A stretch of 29,595 nt of DNA, taken from Paraphysomonas bandaiensis. Taxonomy: Eukaryota; Chrysophyceae. The notes beneath the pieces were generated by a model. That model did no database searches, was not told where the DNA came from, and was given only the letters and a program-made list of their open reading frames with translations. Every line of letters starts with the position of its first letter. Position 1 is the first letter of the stretch. The position numbers and the translations under genes are program-made. Below are positions 1 through 8,697 of the stretch, piece by piece. The stretch lies in NCBI GenBank assembly GCA_965644295.1, contig CBFFRP010000112.1:1-29595 (forward strand), given 5' to 3'.

Positions 1-184
1 GGGATTCCACGCTAGTTGGATACGCAAAGGCCGTAGCGGTAGGTACGGAGTCAGAAACAAGTTTAGCCTGACACACAGGATAGGCGTCGGGATCAGTACC
101 ACGAAACGCTGGGTTCACCGGAGGAGGAGGTGGCATGGGAGTCGCCGTGGAGGAAGACTCCTCCGGCGATGGAGAAAAACTCAT
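1..184 (-). CDS. N-terminal part of an unidentified proline-rich protein (runs off the window)
   Basis: An open frame reads from an ATG at 184 down to the window edge with no stop (61 codons). It begins MSFSPSPEESSSTATPMPPP, followed by a further proline run and then a less repetitive segment containing NPAFRGTDPDAYPVC. The local base composition is much richer in GC than the flanking DNA, and the frame starts cleanly at an ATG, which suggests a real coding exon. A Ser/Pro-rich N-terminus with a short poly-proline tract is typical of disordered leaders that bind SH3, WW or EVH1 domains, but no catalytic or structural domain is visible. The function is unknown. The upstream side faces the (CATA)n microsatellite, whose near edge is about 195 nt from the start codon. 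Confidence 0.5.
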   Translation of the reverse strand, partial: MSFSPSPEESSSTATPMPPPPPVNPAFRGTDPDAYPVCQAKLVSDSVPTATAFAYPTSVES

Positions 185-378
185 GTTGATCATAATTAAT
201 ATACGATGCTATCACTTCTTGATACCAGTGCATGCATATATCCTGTACGCCAATTCTACACAGTACCCTGTCCACACCTCCCTTCCTCCTGGTCAGAATA
301 GAACTGTATTCGTACTCCAGTATTGTAACTACTACTACTATAGTATGACATACCTACCTAGGAACTCCTACTAATACA

Positions 379-606
379 CATACATACATACATACATACA
401 TACATACATACATACATACATACATACATACATACATACATACATACATACATACATACATACATACATACATACATACATACATACATACATACATACA
501 TACATACATACATACATACATACATACATACATACATACATACATACATACATACATACATACATACATACATACATACATACATACATACATACATACA
601 TACATA
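379..606. repeat. (CATA)n microsatellite, left part
   Basis: About 57 uninterrupted copies of the tetranucleotide CATA. The array ends exactly at the TA (605-606) next to the left terminal inverted repeat of the Tigger-like element. It continues in the same phase at 7812 on the other side of that element, so the two blocks were once one array of about 600 bp. Long open frames of Tyr-Ile-His-Thr or Met-Tyr-Val-Cys repeats in it are artefacts of the stop-free repeat. Confidence 0.97.
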
Positions 607-726
607 CAGCACATTCTCGATATATCGCGGTATGTATATCGCGATACCCTTTTATATCGCGGATTTTGGTCCAGGACACTTCATCACACATAACTCTAAT
701 GGAAAACTGAGGTCATTTTCTGTTAC

Positions 727-920
727 AAGGGTAAGCATCTTTTTGGTAAGCATTCCTTACCAAAATACGCCGAAAATCAATTTCTGTTTACCCTGGTAAG
801 CATTTTCGGGGTAAGTTTTTGAAAATGCTTACCAAAATGTTTACCCTGGAGAGAGAGTGGGGGGGTAAAATTTGGAATCCTTACCAGGTAGATTTTTTGT
901 CGGGGTAAGGATTTTGGGGA
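727..920. repeat. Cluster of GGTAAG inverted repeats inside the Tigger-like element
   Basis: GGTAAGNAT and its complement occur repeatedly within about 190 bp. Three clear dyads are visible: 742-750 with 756-764 (TTTGGTAAG, 9 bp), 795-807 with 821-833 (GGTAAGCATTTTC, 13 bp perfect, 13-nt loop), and an AATCCTTACC/GGTAAGGATT pair near 868-914. No open frame is present. It could be the subterminal binding-site array of a transposase or a separate small insertion. No target duplication was found. Confidence 0.7.
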
Positions 921-1735
921 GCATAAAAACCTCTAGATGAACATATATCCATAGTATATTAATCACATTTATTGATAACATGAGTGATAGTGAGTCAATA
1001 TAAGATCCTGTCGACGACACTCTCGTTGAATGCGAACCTGAGGATGAAATGTAATGATGCGCAAGAGTCTTTTTCTCTCATCGAAGGACGTCTGCTAATA
1101 AGAAGGATATATGTCTCATGATATTCAATGTCGCGTGCTGCAAGAACTTCGAATACCTGTTATTGAGAAATTTCTTCGTTACATACCCTCAATAACAGGA
1201 GGCTCATGAGGCCATTCTGGAGTCATTCCCTGAGAATGCATGGAGTTCACAAATAGCAACACTTGGACACCTGATTGAAACTTGGGCAATTGAAAGCTGA
1301 ATTGAAGCAGTGAGTATAAGTTTACCTTCTGTTGTTAAGTTAATACTTCTCATATAATGTCAAACTGTGATACAGAGGATGAGTATGAGAAAACTTTTAA
1401 TTGGTTAAGCAGTAGGGTTTCATTATCAAGTGACATTATAAGACAAGTACTAATAATTCAATTTACGGAAACCTTAATGCGTGTAAGAACCAGCTATCAG
1501 GTTATTTTATGCTAATATGAGCTCTCTATTGTATATGCTTAAGTTTGTACATACCATCTGTACAACATAGGTTAAATATTGCTATGTTCTATATTGTTAT
1601 TCATAATTTTCACTCTATCGTGTTCATTACTAACACTCTAATAATCACAACATTGTTTTACTATTATAAAGATCAACTCTTTATTATAATGAAACATAAT
1701 GAAGAACAAATAAGAGCAGTATCACTGCACTTTAG

Positions 1736-2065
1736 CAGTCAATGTCTTTAGAGGACGAAGGCGATGACGAGGATGATTGTATTAACACCAATGGAAATGA
1801 TAGTGCTATTACTGCTGTGCAAGCCGACAATGCTGTTTTAATGTTACTTGATTATGCTACCCAGGAGGGGCATTCAACAGCGCATATTGAGCTCCTCAGA
1901 AAAGTGCAGAATAATATTCATACAGAAAGGCACAAGAATCATTCTAAGGTACAAACTTCTCTGCATCAGTTTTTTCAGCACGTACTAAAGGTTCTGAAGT
2001 CCATGAAATTTAATAATTTTATCTTATTGTTAGCTAGGAATGTAGTAAGTGTGTTAAGAAATTGA
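1736..2065 (+). pseudogene. Tigger/pogo-type transposase, C-terminal remnant
   Basis: The frame is open from just after a TAG at 1733-1735 to the stop at 2063-2065. From the ATG at 1742 it gives 107 residues: an acidic start (EDEGDDEDD), a helical stretch with LMLLDYATQEGH and IELLRKVQNNI, and then QTSLHQFF (codons 1952-1975). That last motif fits the PCNA-interacting box QxxLxxFF found near the C-terminus of pogo and Tigger transposases, where it follows a charged helix as here. No HTH or DDE catalytic domain can be read upstream. The region 960-1740 has only short, stop-broken frames. I call it the tail of a dead transposase belonging to the 607-7811 element. A small host gene is the alternative but is less likely given its position. 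Confidence 0.65.
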
Positions 2066-2179
2066 ATACCATAAATTCCATAAATAATGATATATTAGTA
2101 ACTTATTTCACAAATTCTTTGCATGTGCCATTCAGTACAAGGAGTACTATGCTATACAGACACGACATTGTGGATATAT

Positions 2180-2443
2180 TGTAGGACTATCCACTTACAT
2201 ATAGAATATATACGTGTACATGTCCTGTATTATATGATTAGTAGTACAGTACTGTATTGTATACGTGTACCATGTAGTTAGGAATACAAACTGTAGGGAA
2301 TGTGATTGTTGTTGGGATTAGCAATAGCCGTTGATATTGTAGACAGTATTATTCATGATTCATTATACGATAATAATCATTATTTTGTACTTCTGTACTT
2401 GAGTATTGCTTTGCACACATACACATATGTATGCAAGCCCACA
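2180..2443 (+). repeat. 5' LTR of the chromovirus
   Basis: A 264-bp repeat beginning TGTAGGACTATCC and ending AAGCCCACA. By eye I found no difference from the 3' copy at 7397-7660. The LTR should carry the promoter and polyadenylation signals of the element. I could not place the transcription start. The DNA just after it (2444 onward, GTAATATTACTTTATAAG) lacks the TGG that starts most tRNA primer-binding sites. Confidence 0.96.
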
Positions 2444-2492
2444 GTAATATTACTTTATAAGTAGTACTCAATCTCTGTGATATAACAATATT

Positions 2493-5400
2493 ATGGGGGA
2501 AAGTAAGAGAAGCAAGATAAGAGCAGCTCCTCAAATAGAGGAATTGTTAGCTGCTTCGGGTTCTTCGTCTAAAAAGACAAAGAGAGAGAGAGAATCCTCT
2601 CGAAAACGAGCAAGAGATGTAACTACATCATCTCAAATGCAATCTTCTCCTCAAACTGAGACATCAGTAGAGGCGGAAGGAGAATTGAGTGGAGTATCAT
2701 TTCGTGAGCTCTCTTCTTCTCAACCAAAGAGAAAGAAGCAAAGGAGTGGAGATCCGCACCCCAACAGGAGTGAGCGCATTGACTTGAATGAAGTCATTGC
2801 GACGGAATCTACTCCACATGAAGTAATCAATACCGACTCTATTCCCTACTTAGGTAGTGTGCAAGATGAGGATATCATCGAATTTTGTGAAAATCTCTCG
2901 AAAAGAGATCCTAAAGGGACAAAATTCATAAGGTCAGAAATCATGGCACCAACAGTGCGTGATATGCTTCAGTTCCAGCGACAGCAGGATTTTGGAGATG
3001 AGTCTGACGAGGACTGGCTAGATCCAAACATTGTAACTACTGAGGAATTGATTCAGTGGTTAAAGCAAGCCTTTCTAGAGGAAGAGGAGCGATACTCTGA
3101 TACATTGGAGCCTCTTCCTAGGTTCATAGATAATATCATTGGACCAAAAGTTAAGGTGGATATTCATGTTCCTAAAGTATTCTTAAAAGAATATGGACGT
3201 CTGAATGAGCTTTATAAGCTCATTCCGGAGGCAAGTCTCACAGAGGTAGCCTCGGATACCATAGTCAAAACCCTCAAGAAAAACATCAAACTTGTGGGCG
3301 GACATTCCTTCAGAAAGGATGCCAAAGAGAAATTTATAGCGGATATAGGCCAGGGTCAATCTGCACCAAAAGATTTCGGAGCATTCTGTAGAAAGGTGCG
3401 AGAGCTTAACAATGACTATAGTCAAGCTGTGAGAAAAGTAAAGAGGATGGAAACTAAATTGGATTCCAAAGAAACATCTAAGTCTAACAAGACTAAGAAT
3501 ACAAAAACTTCATCCTCCAGCTCCAGCTCATCCTCAAGTACTAAAGCAACAACTGATACTAAGGAAGCATGTTGGATATGCGGTAATCTTCATAAAGGTG
3601 ACTGCACCCGCAAAACCTGTGCATGGGCTAACCATGAAAAGAAGCCATGGAAAGATTCCACACAGGGCAAAAAATATGCGGCTATGGGTTGGAGTACCTG
3701 CCCTTATGTGGAGAATCCTGATGGTCCTCCAAGATCGAAAACAAGTAAGTTATCATGCCCTAAGTGTTTATATATAAATGCTATTGACATGAATAATGAT
3801 ATGCTCGATGTCTTTGTATATCCTAAAGCTGATGTCAATGTACAACAGGTAAAGGAAAATCTAAGAGCTAAAGCCTTATTGGACACGGGGGCTACTGGGA
3901 ATAATTTCATTAACCAAGAACTTGCTGATATGTTAGTTGCTAGGTATAATATTCCATTGCACGAGTGTAACATTAAAATTTGTAGTGCGCTTGATAATGC
4001 TTGTTGTAGTAGCAAGCAATATATGATAATAACTATAAGATTAACTGATGAGTATAACAATACTCTTGATATTGAGTTGCAATGTTTGATAATAGATAGC
4101 ACCTTTGATATCATAATTGGTAGAGAAACTATCAAGAAATATAGATTAGTTGATCATTTTCCATCTCACTTTATGGAAAGAGAGTTAGCAGGGAAAATGC
4201 TAGCTACGGCCGCGGGCCATGCTGAGAAGACTCAGCTTCTCTCGGAACATATTAGTGAGAGAGCCACATGTTATAACAACATGGAAACATTAAGGCGCCA
4301 AGCTAAGGAACACCTTAGTTATAATAATAATTTACTTACAAGTAATAGCTTGGTTAGTACTATGTATTCACCTCCAATATCATCCATGCGTATAAGTGCA
4401 TATGAAAAGGAAGATATAGGCGAGATTAGAGATAACTATCTGGAGTCAATCCCAGAAGAAATAGTTACAAATACTCAGGAAAAAGTAGAAGGTACTACGT
4501 TACCAACTAAAATCTCTGGTCCCGAATCTTTACAAAGGAGGGTGAGAGAAATCCATGAAATCTATAAGGATAGATTTAAAACCACAGTGTCGGATATGCC
4601 AATGGATGTTCCACCTTTTGAATTAGAGGTAGATAGGGATGCCTGGGAACAACCAAAACATTGTGGTCCGCCACGAAAGATGGATCGAGTACGACAGTAT
4701 GCTTGTAAAAAGCAAATCGATACATTTGTGGAGCATGGAATAATACAACCAAGTACGGCTCCTTATTATAGCCAGGTATTATTAGTTCCCAAACCAAATG
4801 ATAAATGGCGATTCTGTGTAGACTATAAAGGTCTAAACAAGCACACACAGAGGGAACGTTGGCCAATACCTAACATCAAAGAAATGTTAGAACGTATTGG
4901 GTCTAAGAAACCCAAATACTTCATAATTCTGGATTTAGTATCTGGTTATTACCAGGCTAAAATTTCAGAGTACTCGAGGAAGTGGACGGCATTTATAACC
5001 TTCTGGGGAGTATTCGAATGGCTCCGACTACCCATGGGTTTGAGTGGTGCTCCATCATACTTTCAACGAGTATTAACAACAATTGTGCTTGCCGGGTTGA
5101 TTATGTTCATATGTGAATTATATCTAGATGACCTGATTATATATGCTTCTACAGAAGATGAACTAATTGAAAATTACGTTAAAGTTCTAGAACGCTTCAG
5201 GAAATACAATGTTTACATTAATCCTGAGAAAGTGAAAATAGGAGAGTCCGAAGTACAATATGTAGGACATACTCTAAATGAGGAAGGGTTACACTTTACT
5301 AGAGAACGTCTGGATAGTGTATTAAATTTCCCAAAGCCTGAAACTATGAAGGGTCTAAAATCTTTCCTCGGATTGGCAAATTATTTTCGGGATCACGTGC

Positions 5401-7331
5401 ACAACCACTCCTTAGTGGTGAGACCGTTAAATAAAATGCTTCTCAACTATCATAGACGTAAACGTCTACAGTGGACAGAGGATGCCAATGAAGCATTTGA
5501 AAAGATCAAATTGATGATTCATGAATGTCCAACATTATTTTTCATTGATGACGAGTCACCAATATACTTATTGACCGATGCATCTGATTATGGAATAGGA
5601 GCATACCTCTACCAAGTAGTAGATGGTGTAGAACGTCCAATAGGATTTCTCAGTAAAACATTCGATGAAAGAATGATGAATTGGGATACACCTCAGAAAG
5701 AAGGATATGCTATATACTATGCCTTAGATAAATGGGATTACCTATTAAGGTATAGATACTTTACGATCAAAACAGATCATAAAAATATTACTCAGTTGAG
5801 AACTGATTACGCTAAGGATAAGAAAGTTCAGCGATGGTTGAAATGTTTCCAAGCATACGATTATGATCTATGTGATATTAAAGGATCTGATAATGTTGTT
5901 GCTGATGCATTTAGTAGACTATGTGCATTAGAATCTAAAATGACAACAAAATGTGCTTCCCTAATTCCCGATATTAAAGTTCCAAACAAGGAATGGGAAA
6001 TTATTAAAAGATTTCATAACAATGTTACAGGTCATCATGGTATTGATCGTACAATACAAAAATTACGAGACAATGGTCATAAATGGTCAAAGCAAGGGGC
6101 ACATGTGACAAAATTTATTAAAACTTGTCCTTGTTGTCAAAAGATGAGTAGAATTAAACCAATAATTAATGCTCATCCCTTTACTGTCTCAACATATGGC
6201 CCGATGCAACGAATAGCAGTGGATTTTATTCAGAGTCTGCATCCAGATGAGGATGGATACACTAATATATTAGTGATTATCGATTCTTTTTCTAGGTGGG
6301 TAGAATTAATCCCTACTAAGAATCTCACTGCCATGGCGGCGGCAAAGGGATTGCTTCAACACCTGGGTAGATATGGAGCACCTATTGAGATTCATTCGGA
6401 TCTTGGACCAGCATTTGTGGATGATTTAACAAAATCATTGATAGAAATGGTTGGAAGTAATCAATCATTTTCGATGGCGTATTCTAAAGAAGAAAATGCT
6501 ATAGTTGAACGTGCTAATAAAGAAATTTTAAGGCACTTAAGGAATATTATATTTGATAAGAATGTACTAAATAATTGGTCAATGTATCTACCTTTAGTAC
6601 AAAGAATTATGAATTCTTCTAAACATAGAAGCACCGGCGTTACTCCCGCTAGTATTTTATTTGGGAATGCAGTAGATTTAGATAAGAGTTTATTCATTGA
6701 ACACAATGAGAACTTGGACGGGAACGAACAAAAGCTATCACATTGGATAGATAGAATACAAAAGGTTCAGTCCACTATTATGGATATTGCAAGACGAAAT
6801 CTTCGCAAACATGATGAAATCCACATGGCAACTGCACCAAATATACAAACAAAAGAATTTCCAATAAATTCTTATGTGCTAGTTGAGCATAGACAAAATG
6901 CTTTACGTCCTGGACCAGCAAGTAAGTTATTACCATATCTTAAAGGTCCAATGCGAGTAGTCAATGTTATTGGAGATAAATATACTCTTCAAGATATTGT
7001 TACTAAACGTAATAAAGACTATCATATAAAGAAATTAAGGGAATTTAATTACGATCCCTCTACAATTGACCCCTTACAAGTGGCATGTAAAGATGGTGGA
7101 AACTTTTATGCTATTGACCATATTTCAAAAATAAAAGGTCGAGCTAAAGGTCCGAAAAGTCAAATAAAATTTCTAGTACATTGGATAGGGTATGAAAAAC
7201 CTACATGGGAACCATGGGCTAACGTTAGAAAAACGTATGCTCTACAAAATTTCCTAACTCAACATCCTGATGAAAATGTAAGAAATTTACTACCTCGAAA
7301 TGTGGTTTATTCTTCTGATGAAGAAGATTAA
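2493..7331 (+). CDS. gag-pol: Gag-Pol polyprotein of the chromovirus (1612 aa)
   Basis: One uninterrupted frame starts at the ATG 50 nt after the 5' LTR; Gag and Pol are fused with no frameshift. The N-terminus is charged, with a basic stretch (about residues 28-42) and a serine run near 338-348. A Cys/His cluster at 360-371 (C-X2-C-X3-H-X3-C) stands where the nucleocapsid zinc knuckle should be but is shorter than the usual CX2CX4HX4C. The aspartic protease has DTGA at 464-467. Reverse transcriptase spans about 725-960 with YLDD at 877-880. RNase H follows, with TDASDYGIG around D1029. Integrase has a His/Cys zinc finger (H1175/H1181 region, C1212 and C1215) and a catalytic D1244-D1303-E1339 with exactly 35 residues between the last two. 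The chromodomain at about 1538-1590 keeps Y1539, W1564 and Y1567. All key catalytic residues are present, so the enzymes should be functional. Confidence 0.97.
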   Translation: MGESKRSKIRAAPQIEELLAASGSSSKKTKRERESSRKRARDVTTSSQMQSSPQTETSVEAEGELSGVSFRELSSSQPKRKKQRSGDPHPNRSERIDLNEVIATESTPHEVINTDSIPYLGSVQDEDIIEFCENLSKRDPKGTKFIRSEIMAPTVRDMLQFQRQQDFGDESDEDWLDPNIVTTEELIQWLKQAFLEEEERYSDTLEPLPRFIDNIIGPKVKVDIHVPKVFLKEYGRLNELYKLIPEASLTEVASDTIVKTLKKNIKLVGGHSFRKDAKEKFIADIGQGQSAPKDFGAFCRKVRELNNDYSQAVRKVKRMETKLDSKETSKSNKTKNTKTSSSSSSSSSSTKATTDTKEACWICGNLHKGDCTRKTCAWANHEKKPWKDSTQGKKYAAMGWSTCPYVENPDGPPRSKTSKLSCPKCLYINAIDMNNDMLDVFVYPKADVNVQQVKENLRAKALLDTGATGNNFINQELADMLVARYNIPLHECNIKICSALDNACCSSKQYMIITIRLTDEYNNTLDIELQCLIIDSTFDIIIGRETIKKYRLVDHFPSHFMERELAGKMLATAAGHAEKTQLLSEHISERATCYNNMETLRRQAKEHLSYNNNLLTSNSLVSTMYSPPISSMRISAYEKEDIGEIRDNYLESIPEEIVTNTQEKVEGTTLPTKISGPESLQRRVREIHEIYKDRFKTTVSDMPMDVPPFELEVDRDAWEQPKHCGPPRKMDRVRQYACKKQIDTFVEHGIIQPSTAPYYSQVLLVPKPNDKWRFCVDYKGLNKHTQRERWPIPNIKEMLERIGSKKPKYFIILDLVSGYYQAKISEYSRKWTAFITFWGVFEWLRLPMGLSGAPSYFQRVLTTIVLAGLIMFICELYLDDLIIYASTEDELIENYVKVLERFRKYNVYINPEKVKIGESEVQYVGHTLNEEGLHFTRERLDSVLNFPKPETMKGLKSFLGLANYFRDHVHNHSLVVRPLNKMLLNYHRRKRLQWTEDANEAFEKIKLMIHECPTLFFIDDESPIYLLTDASDYGIGAYLYQVVDGVERPIGFLSKTFDERMMNWDTPQKEGYAIYYALDKWDYLLRYRYFTIKTDHKNITQLRTDYAKDKKVQRWLKCFQAYDYDLCDIKGSDNVVADAFSRLCALESKMTTKCASLIPDIKVPNKEWEIIKRFHNNVTGHHGIDRTIQKLRDNGHKWSKQGAHVTKFIKTCPCCQKMSRIKPIINAHPFTVSTYGPMQRIAVDFIQSLHPDEDGYTNILVIIDSFSRWVELIPTKNLTAMAAAKGLLQHLGRYGAPIEIHSDLGPAFVDDLTKSLIEMVGSNQSFSMAYSKEENAIVERANKEILRHLRNIIFDKNVLNNWSMYLPLVQRIMNSSKHRSTGVTPASILFGNAVDLDKSLFIEHNENLDGNEQKLSHWIDRIQKVQSTIMDIARRNLRKHDEIHMATAPNIQTKEFPINSYVLVEHRQNALRPGPASKLLPYLKGPMRVVNVIGDKYTLQDIVTKRNKDYHIKKLREFNYDPSTIDPLQVACKDGGNFYAIDHISKIKGRAKGPKSQIKFLVHWIGYEKPTWEPWANVRKTYALQNFLTQHPDENVRNLLPRNVVYSSDEED

Positions 7332-7384
7332 TAACAAAGTTTACAGAATTGAGTGTCAATATAACACATTAACACATCAATTAT

Positions 7385-7393
7385 AAGGGGAGG
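7385..7393 (+). other. Polypurine tract of the chromovirus
   Basis: AAGGGGAGG lies 3 nt before the 3' LTR, the expected place for the RNase H-resistant primer of plus-strand DNA synthesis. Confidence 0.85.
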
Positions 7394-7396
7394 TAG

Positions 7397-7660
7397 TGTA
7401 GGACTATCCACTTACATATAGAATATATACGTGTACATGTCCTGTATTATATGATTAGTAGTACAGTACTGTATTGTATACGTGTACCATGTAGTTAGGA
7501 ATACAAACTGTAGGGAATGTGATTGTTGTTGGGATTAGCAATAGCCGTTGATATTGTAGACAGTATTATTCATGATTCATTATACGATAATAATCATTAT
7601 TTTGTACTTCTGTACTTGAGTATTGCTTTGCACACATACACATATGTATGCAAGCCCACA
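7397..7660 (+). repeat. 3' LTR of the chromovirus
   Basis: 264 bp, TG...CA ends, identical by eye to 2180-2443. It is followed directly by ATAT, which matches the four bases before the 5' LTR. Confidence 0.96.
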
Positions 7661-7813
7661 ATATTGCACAGTCTTAAGCTCCTTAAACTTGCTCTCTACG
7701 ACTTTGCGGAATACAGTGCTGTATTTTACTATTAAATTGTATATCGCGATATTGCGATATATCGCGATTTCCTCTCCAGGACACTTTCCGCGATATATCG
7801 AGAATGCGCTGTA

Positions 7814-8155
7814 CATACATACATACATACATACATACATACATACATACATACATACATACATACATACATACATACATACATACATACATACATACAT
7901 ACATACATACATACATACATACATACATACATACATACATACATACATACATACATACATACATACATACATACATACATACATACATACCTACATACAT
8001 ACATACATACATACATACATACATACATACATACATACATACATACATACATACATACATACATACATACATACATACATACATACATACATACATACAT
8101 ACATACATACATACATACATACATACATACATACATACATACATACATACATACA

Positions 8156-8185
<30 letters not shown>
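7814..8185. repeat. (CATA)n microsatellite, right part
   Basis: About 93 copies of the tetranucleotide with one visible substitution (CCTACATAC near 7990). It begins directly after the right TA of the Tigger-like element and is in phase with the block at 379-606, so it is the other half of one pre-insertion array. Confidence 0.97.
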
Positions 8186-8186
<1 letters not shown>

Positions 8187-8359
8187 GTTTCTTTCCCTTC
8201 GTCCCTTCGCCACTGTTAGTTTCTTGGACATGTTGCTGACATGGCTCGATAGTAGTTAACTGCCCACATATGTGCATTACATCGCACGCATATCTTGCAT
8301 GATACACAAACAGCATATATAGTAGTTATCGTGTAGTAGTGTTTAGGGAGAGGGTTGTG

Positions 8360-8697
8360 ATGAGCGCTATTGACTTGGAGAAAGCAACTGTTCGTATCAG
8401 CGGTATCGCCCCAAGCATAACTGTTCGTGATGTTATCGACATGTTTGCTAATTGCGGCATAGTGACGTCAGCGGCTCTTGAATATGAGGTCGCTGGAAGG
8501 TCTATCACACTAACAGGAGGGGCTACTGTGGCTCTAGCGGGACCGACGGGCTTAGAGAATAGGATTAGAGGTATGACGGAATCCAAGAGAGTGTACTCTG
8601 GATATTCCAATATTAAGGTATATCGATTGTTTGATGCATACCAGTTTTTATTCTATCACAGGTTTCTATCGTGGAAATAGATCGCATAAACATTTAA
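8360..8697 (+). CDS. Small RRM-like protein (97 aa, 2 exons)
   Basis: Exon 1 is 8360-8617 and exon 2 is 8662-8697; the 44-nt intron 8618-8661 starts GTATAT and ends CACAG. Splicing replaces an otherwise unrelated tail with VSIVEIDRINI, which supplies the last strand expected of an RRM. The fold order is visible: strand 1 TVRISGIA (RNP2-like), helix 1 VRDVIDMFANCG, strands 2 and 3 around SAALEYEVAGR and GGATVALAG, helix 2 GLENRIRGM, and strand 4. The RNP1 motif is weak: the usual aromatic residues on strand 3 are absent (TLTGGATVALAG). It may therefore bind protein or bind RNA in a non-canonical way. The start is the first ATG in frame; a GTG 21 nt upstream is in frame but unlikely. Its partner and role are unknown. 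It sits 174 nt past the microsatellite. Confidence 0.6.

Larger units (their letters stand above)
2180..7660 (+). mobile_element. Full-length chromodomain Ty3/gypsy LTR retrotransposon (chromovirus)
   Basis: A 5481-bp element with direct 264-bp LTRs that read as identical, TG...CA termini, a polypurine tract before the 3' LTR, and one intact Gag-Pol frame in the order gag, protease, RT, RNase H, integrase, chromodomain. Integrase after RNase H places it in Ty3/gypsy, and the C-terminal chromodomain in the chromovirus clade. It is flanked by ATAT on both sides (2176-2179 and 7661-7664), a 4-bp target duplication, though the target is AT-rich so the exact length is uncertain. Identical LTRs and no frame lesions indicate a recent, possibly active insertion. 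It lies inside the Tigger-like transposon, so it is the younger of the two. Confidence 0.97.
607..7811 (+). mobile_element. Decayed Tigger/pogo-like DNA transposon, interrupted by a chromovirus
   Basis: The ends are 24-bp terminal inverted repeats (607-630 and 7788-7811) that start CAGC(A/G)CATTCTCGATATAT and differ at one base. Each abuts a TA (605-606, 7812-7813), the target duplication of the Tc1/mariner/pogo superfamily. The flanking microsatellite continues in phase if the element and one TA are removed. The subterminal DNA carries repeated TATCGCG motifs and a shared TCCAGGACACTT (670-681 and 7775-7786), which resembles the layout of Tigger element ends. The C-terminal transposase remnant at 1736-2065 agrees with this class. 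Without the inserted retrotransposon and its duplicated target the element is about 1.72 kb, shorter than known full-length Tiggers. Most of the transposase frame is unrecognisable, so it should be non-autonomous. The superfamily is well supported; the exact family is inference. Confidence 0.75.

Noticed and set aside
354-691. Long frames of Met-Tyr-Val-Cys repeats on the minus strand
   Set aside because: They only translate the stop-free (CATA)n microsatellite.
1545-1751. 68-codon frame before the transposase remnant
   Set aside because: Very AT-rich and hydrophobic from A/T codons; only its last residues might belong to the frameshifted transposase.
3704-4135. 143-codon minus-strand frame across the protease region
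   Set aside because: Shadow of the Gag-Pol frame, which carries all recognised domains.
7580-8316. Frames of up to 198 codons with Tyr-Ile-His-Thr or Met-Tyr-Val-Cys repeats
   Set aside because: The same artefact in the right half of the microsatellite; flanking residues have no coding character.
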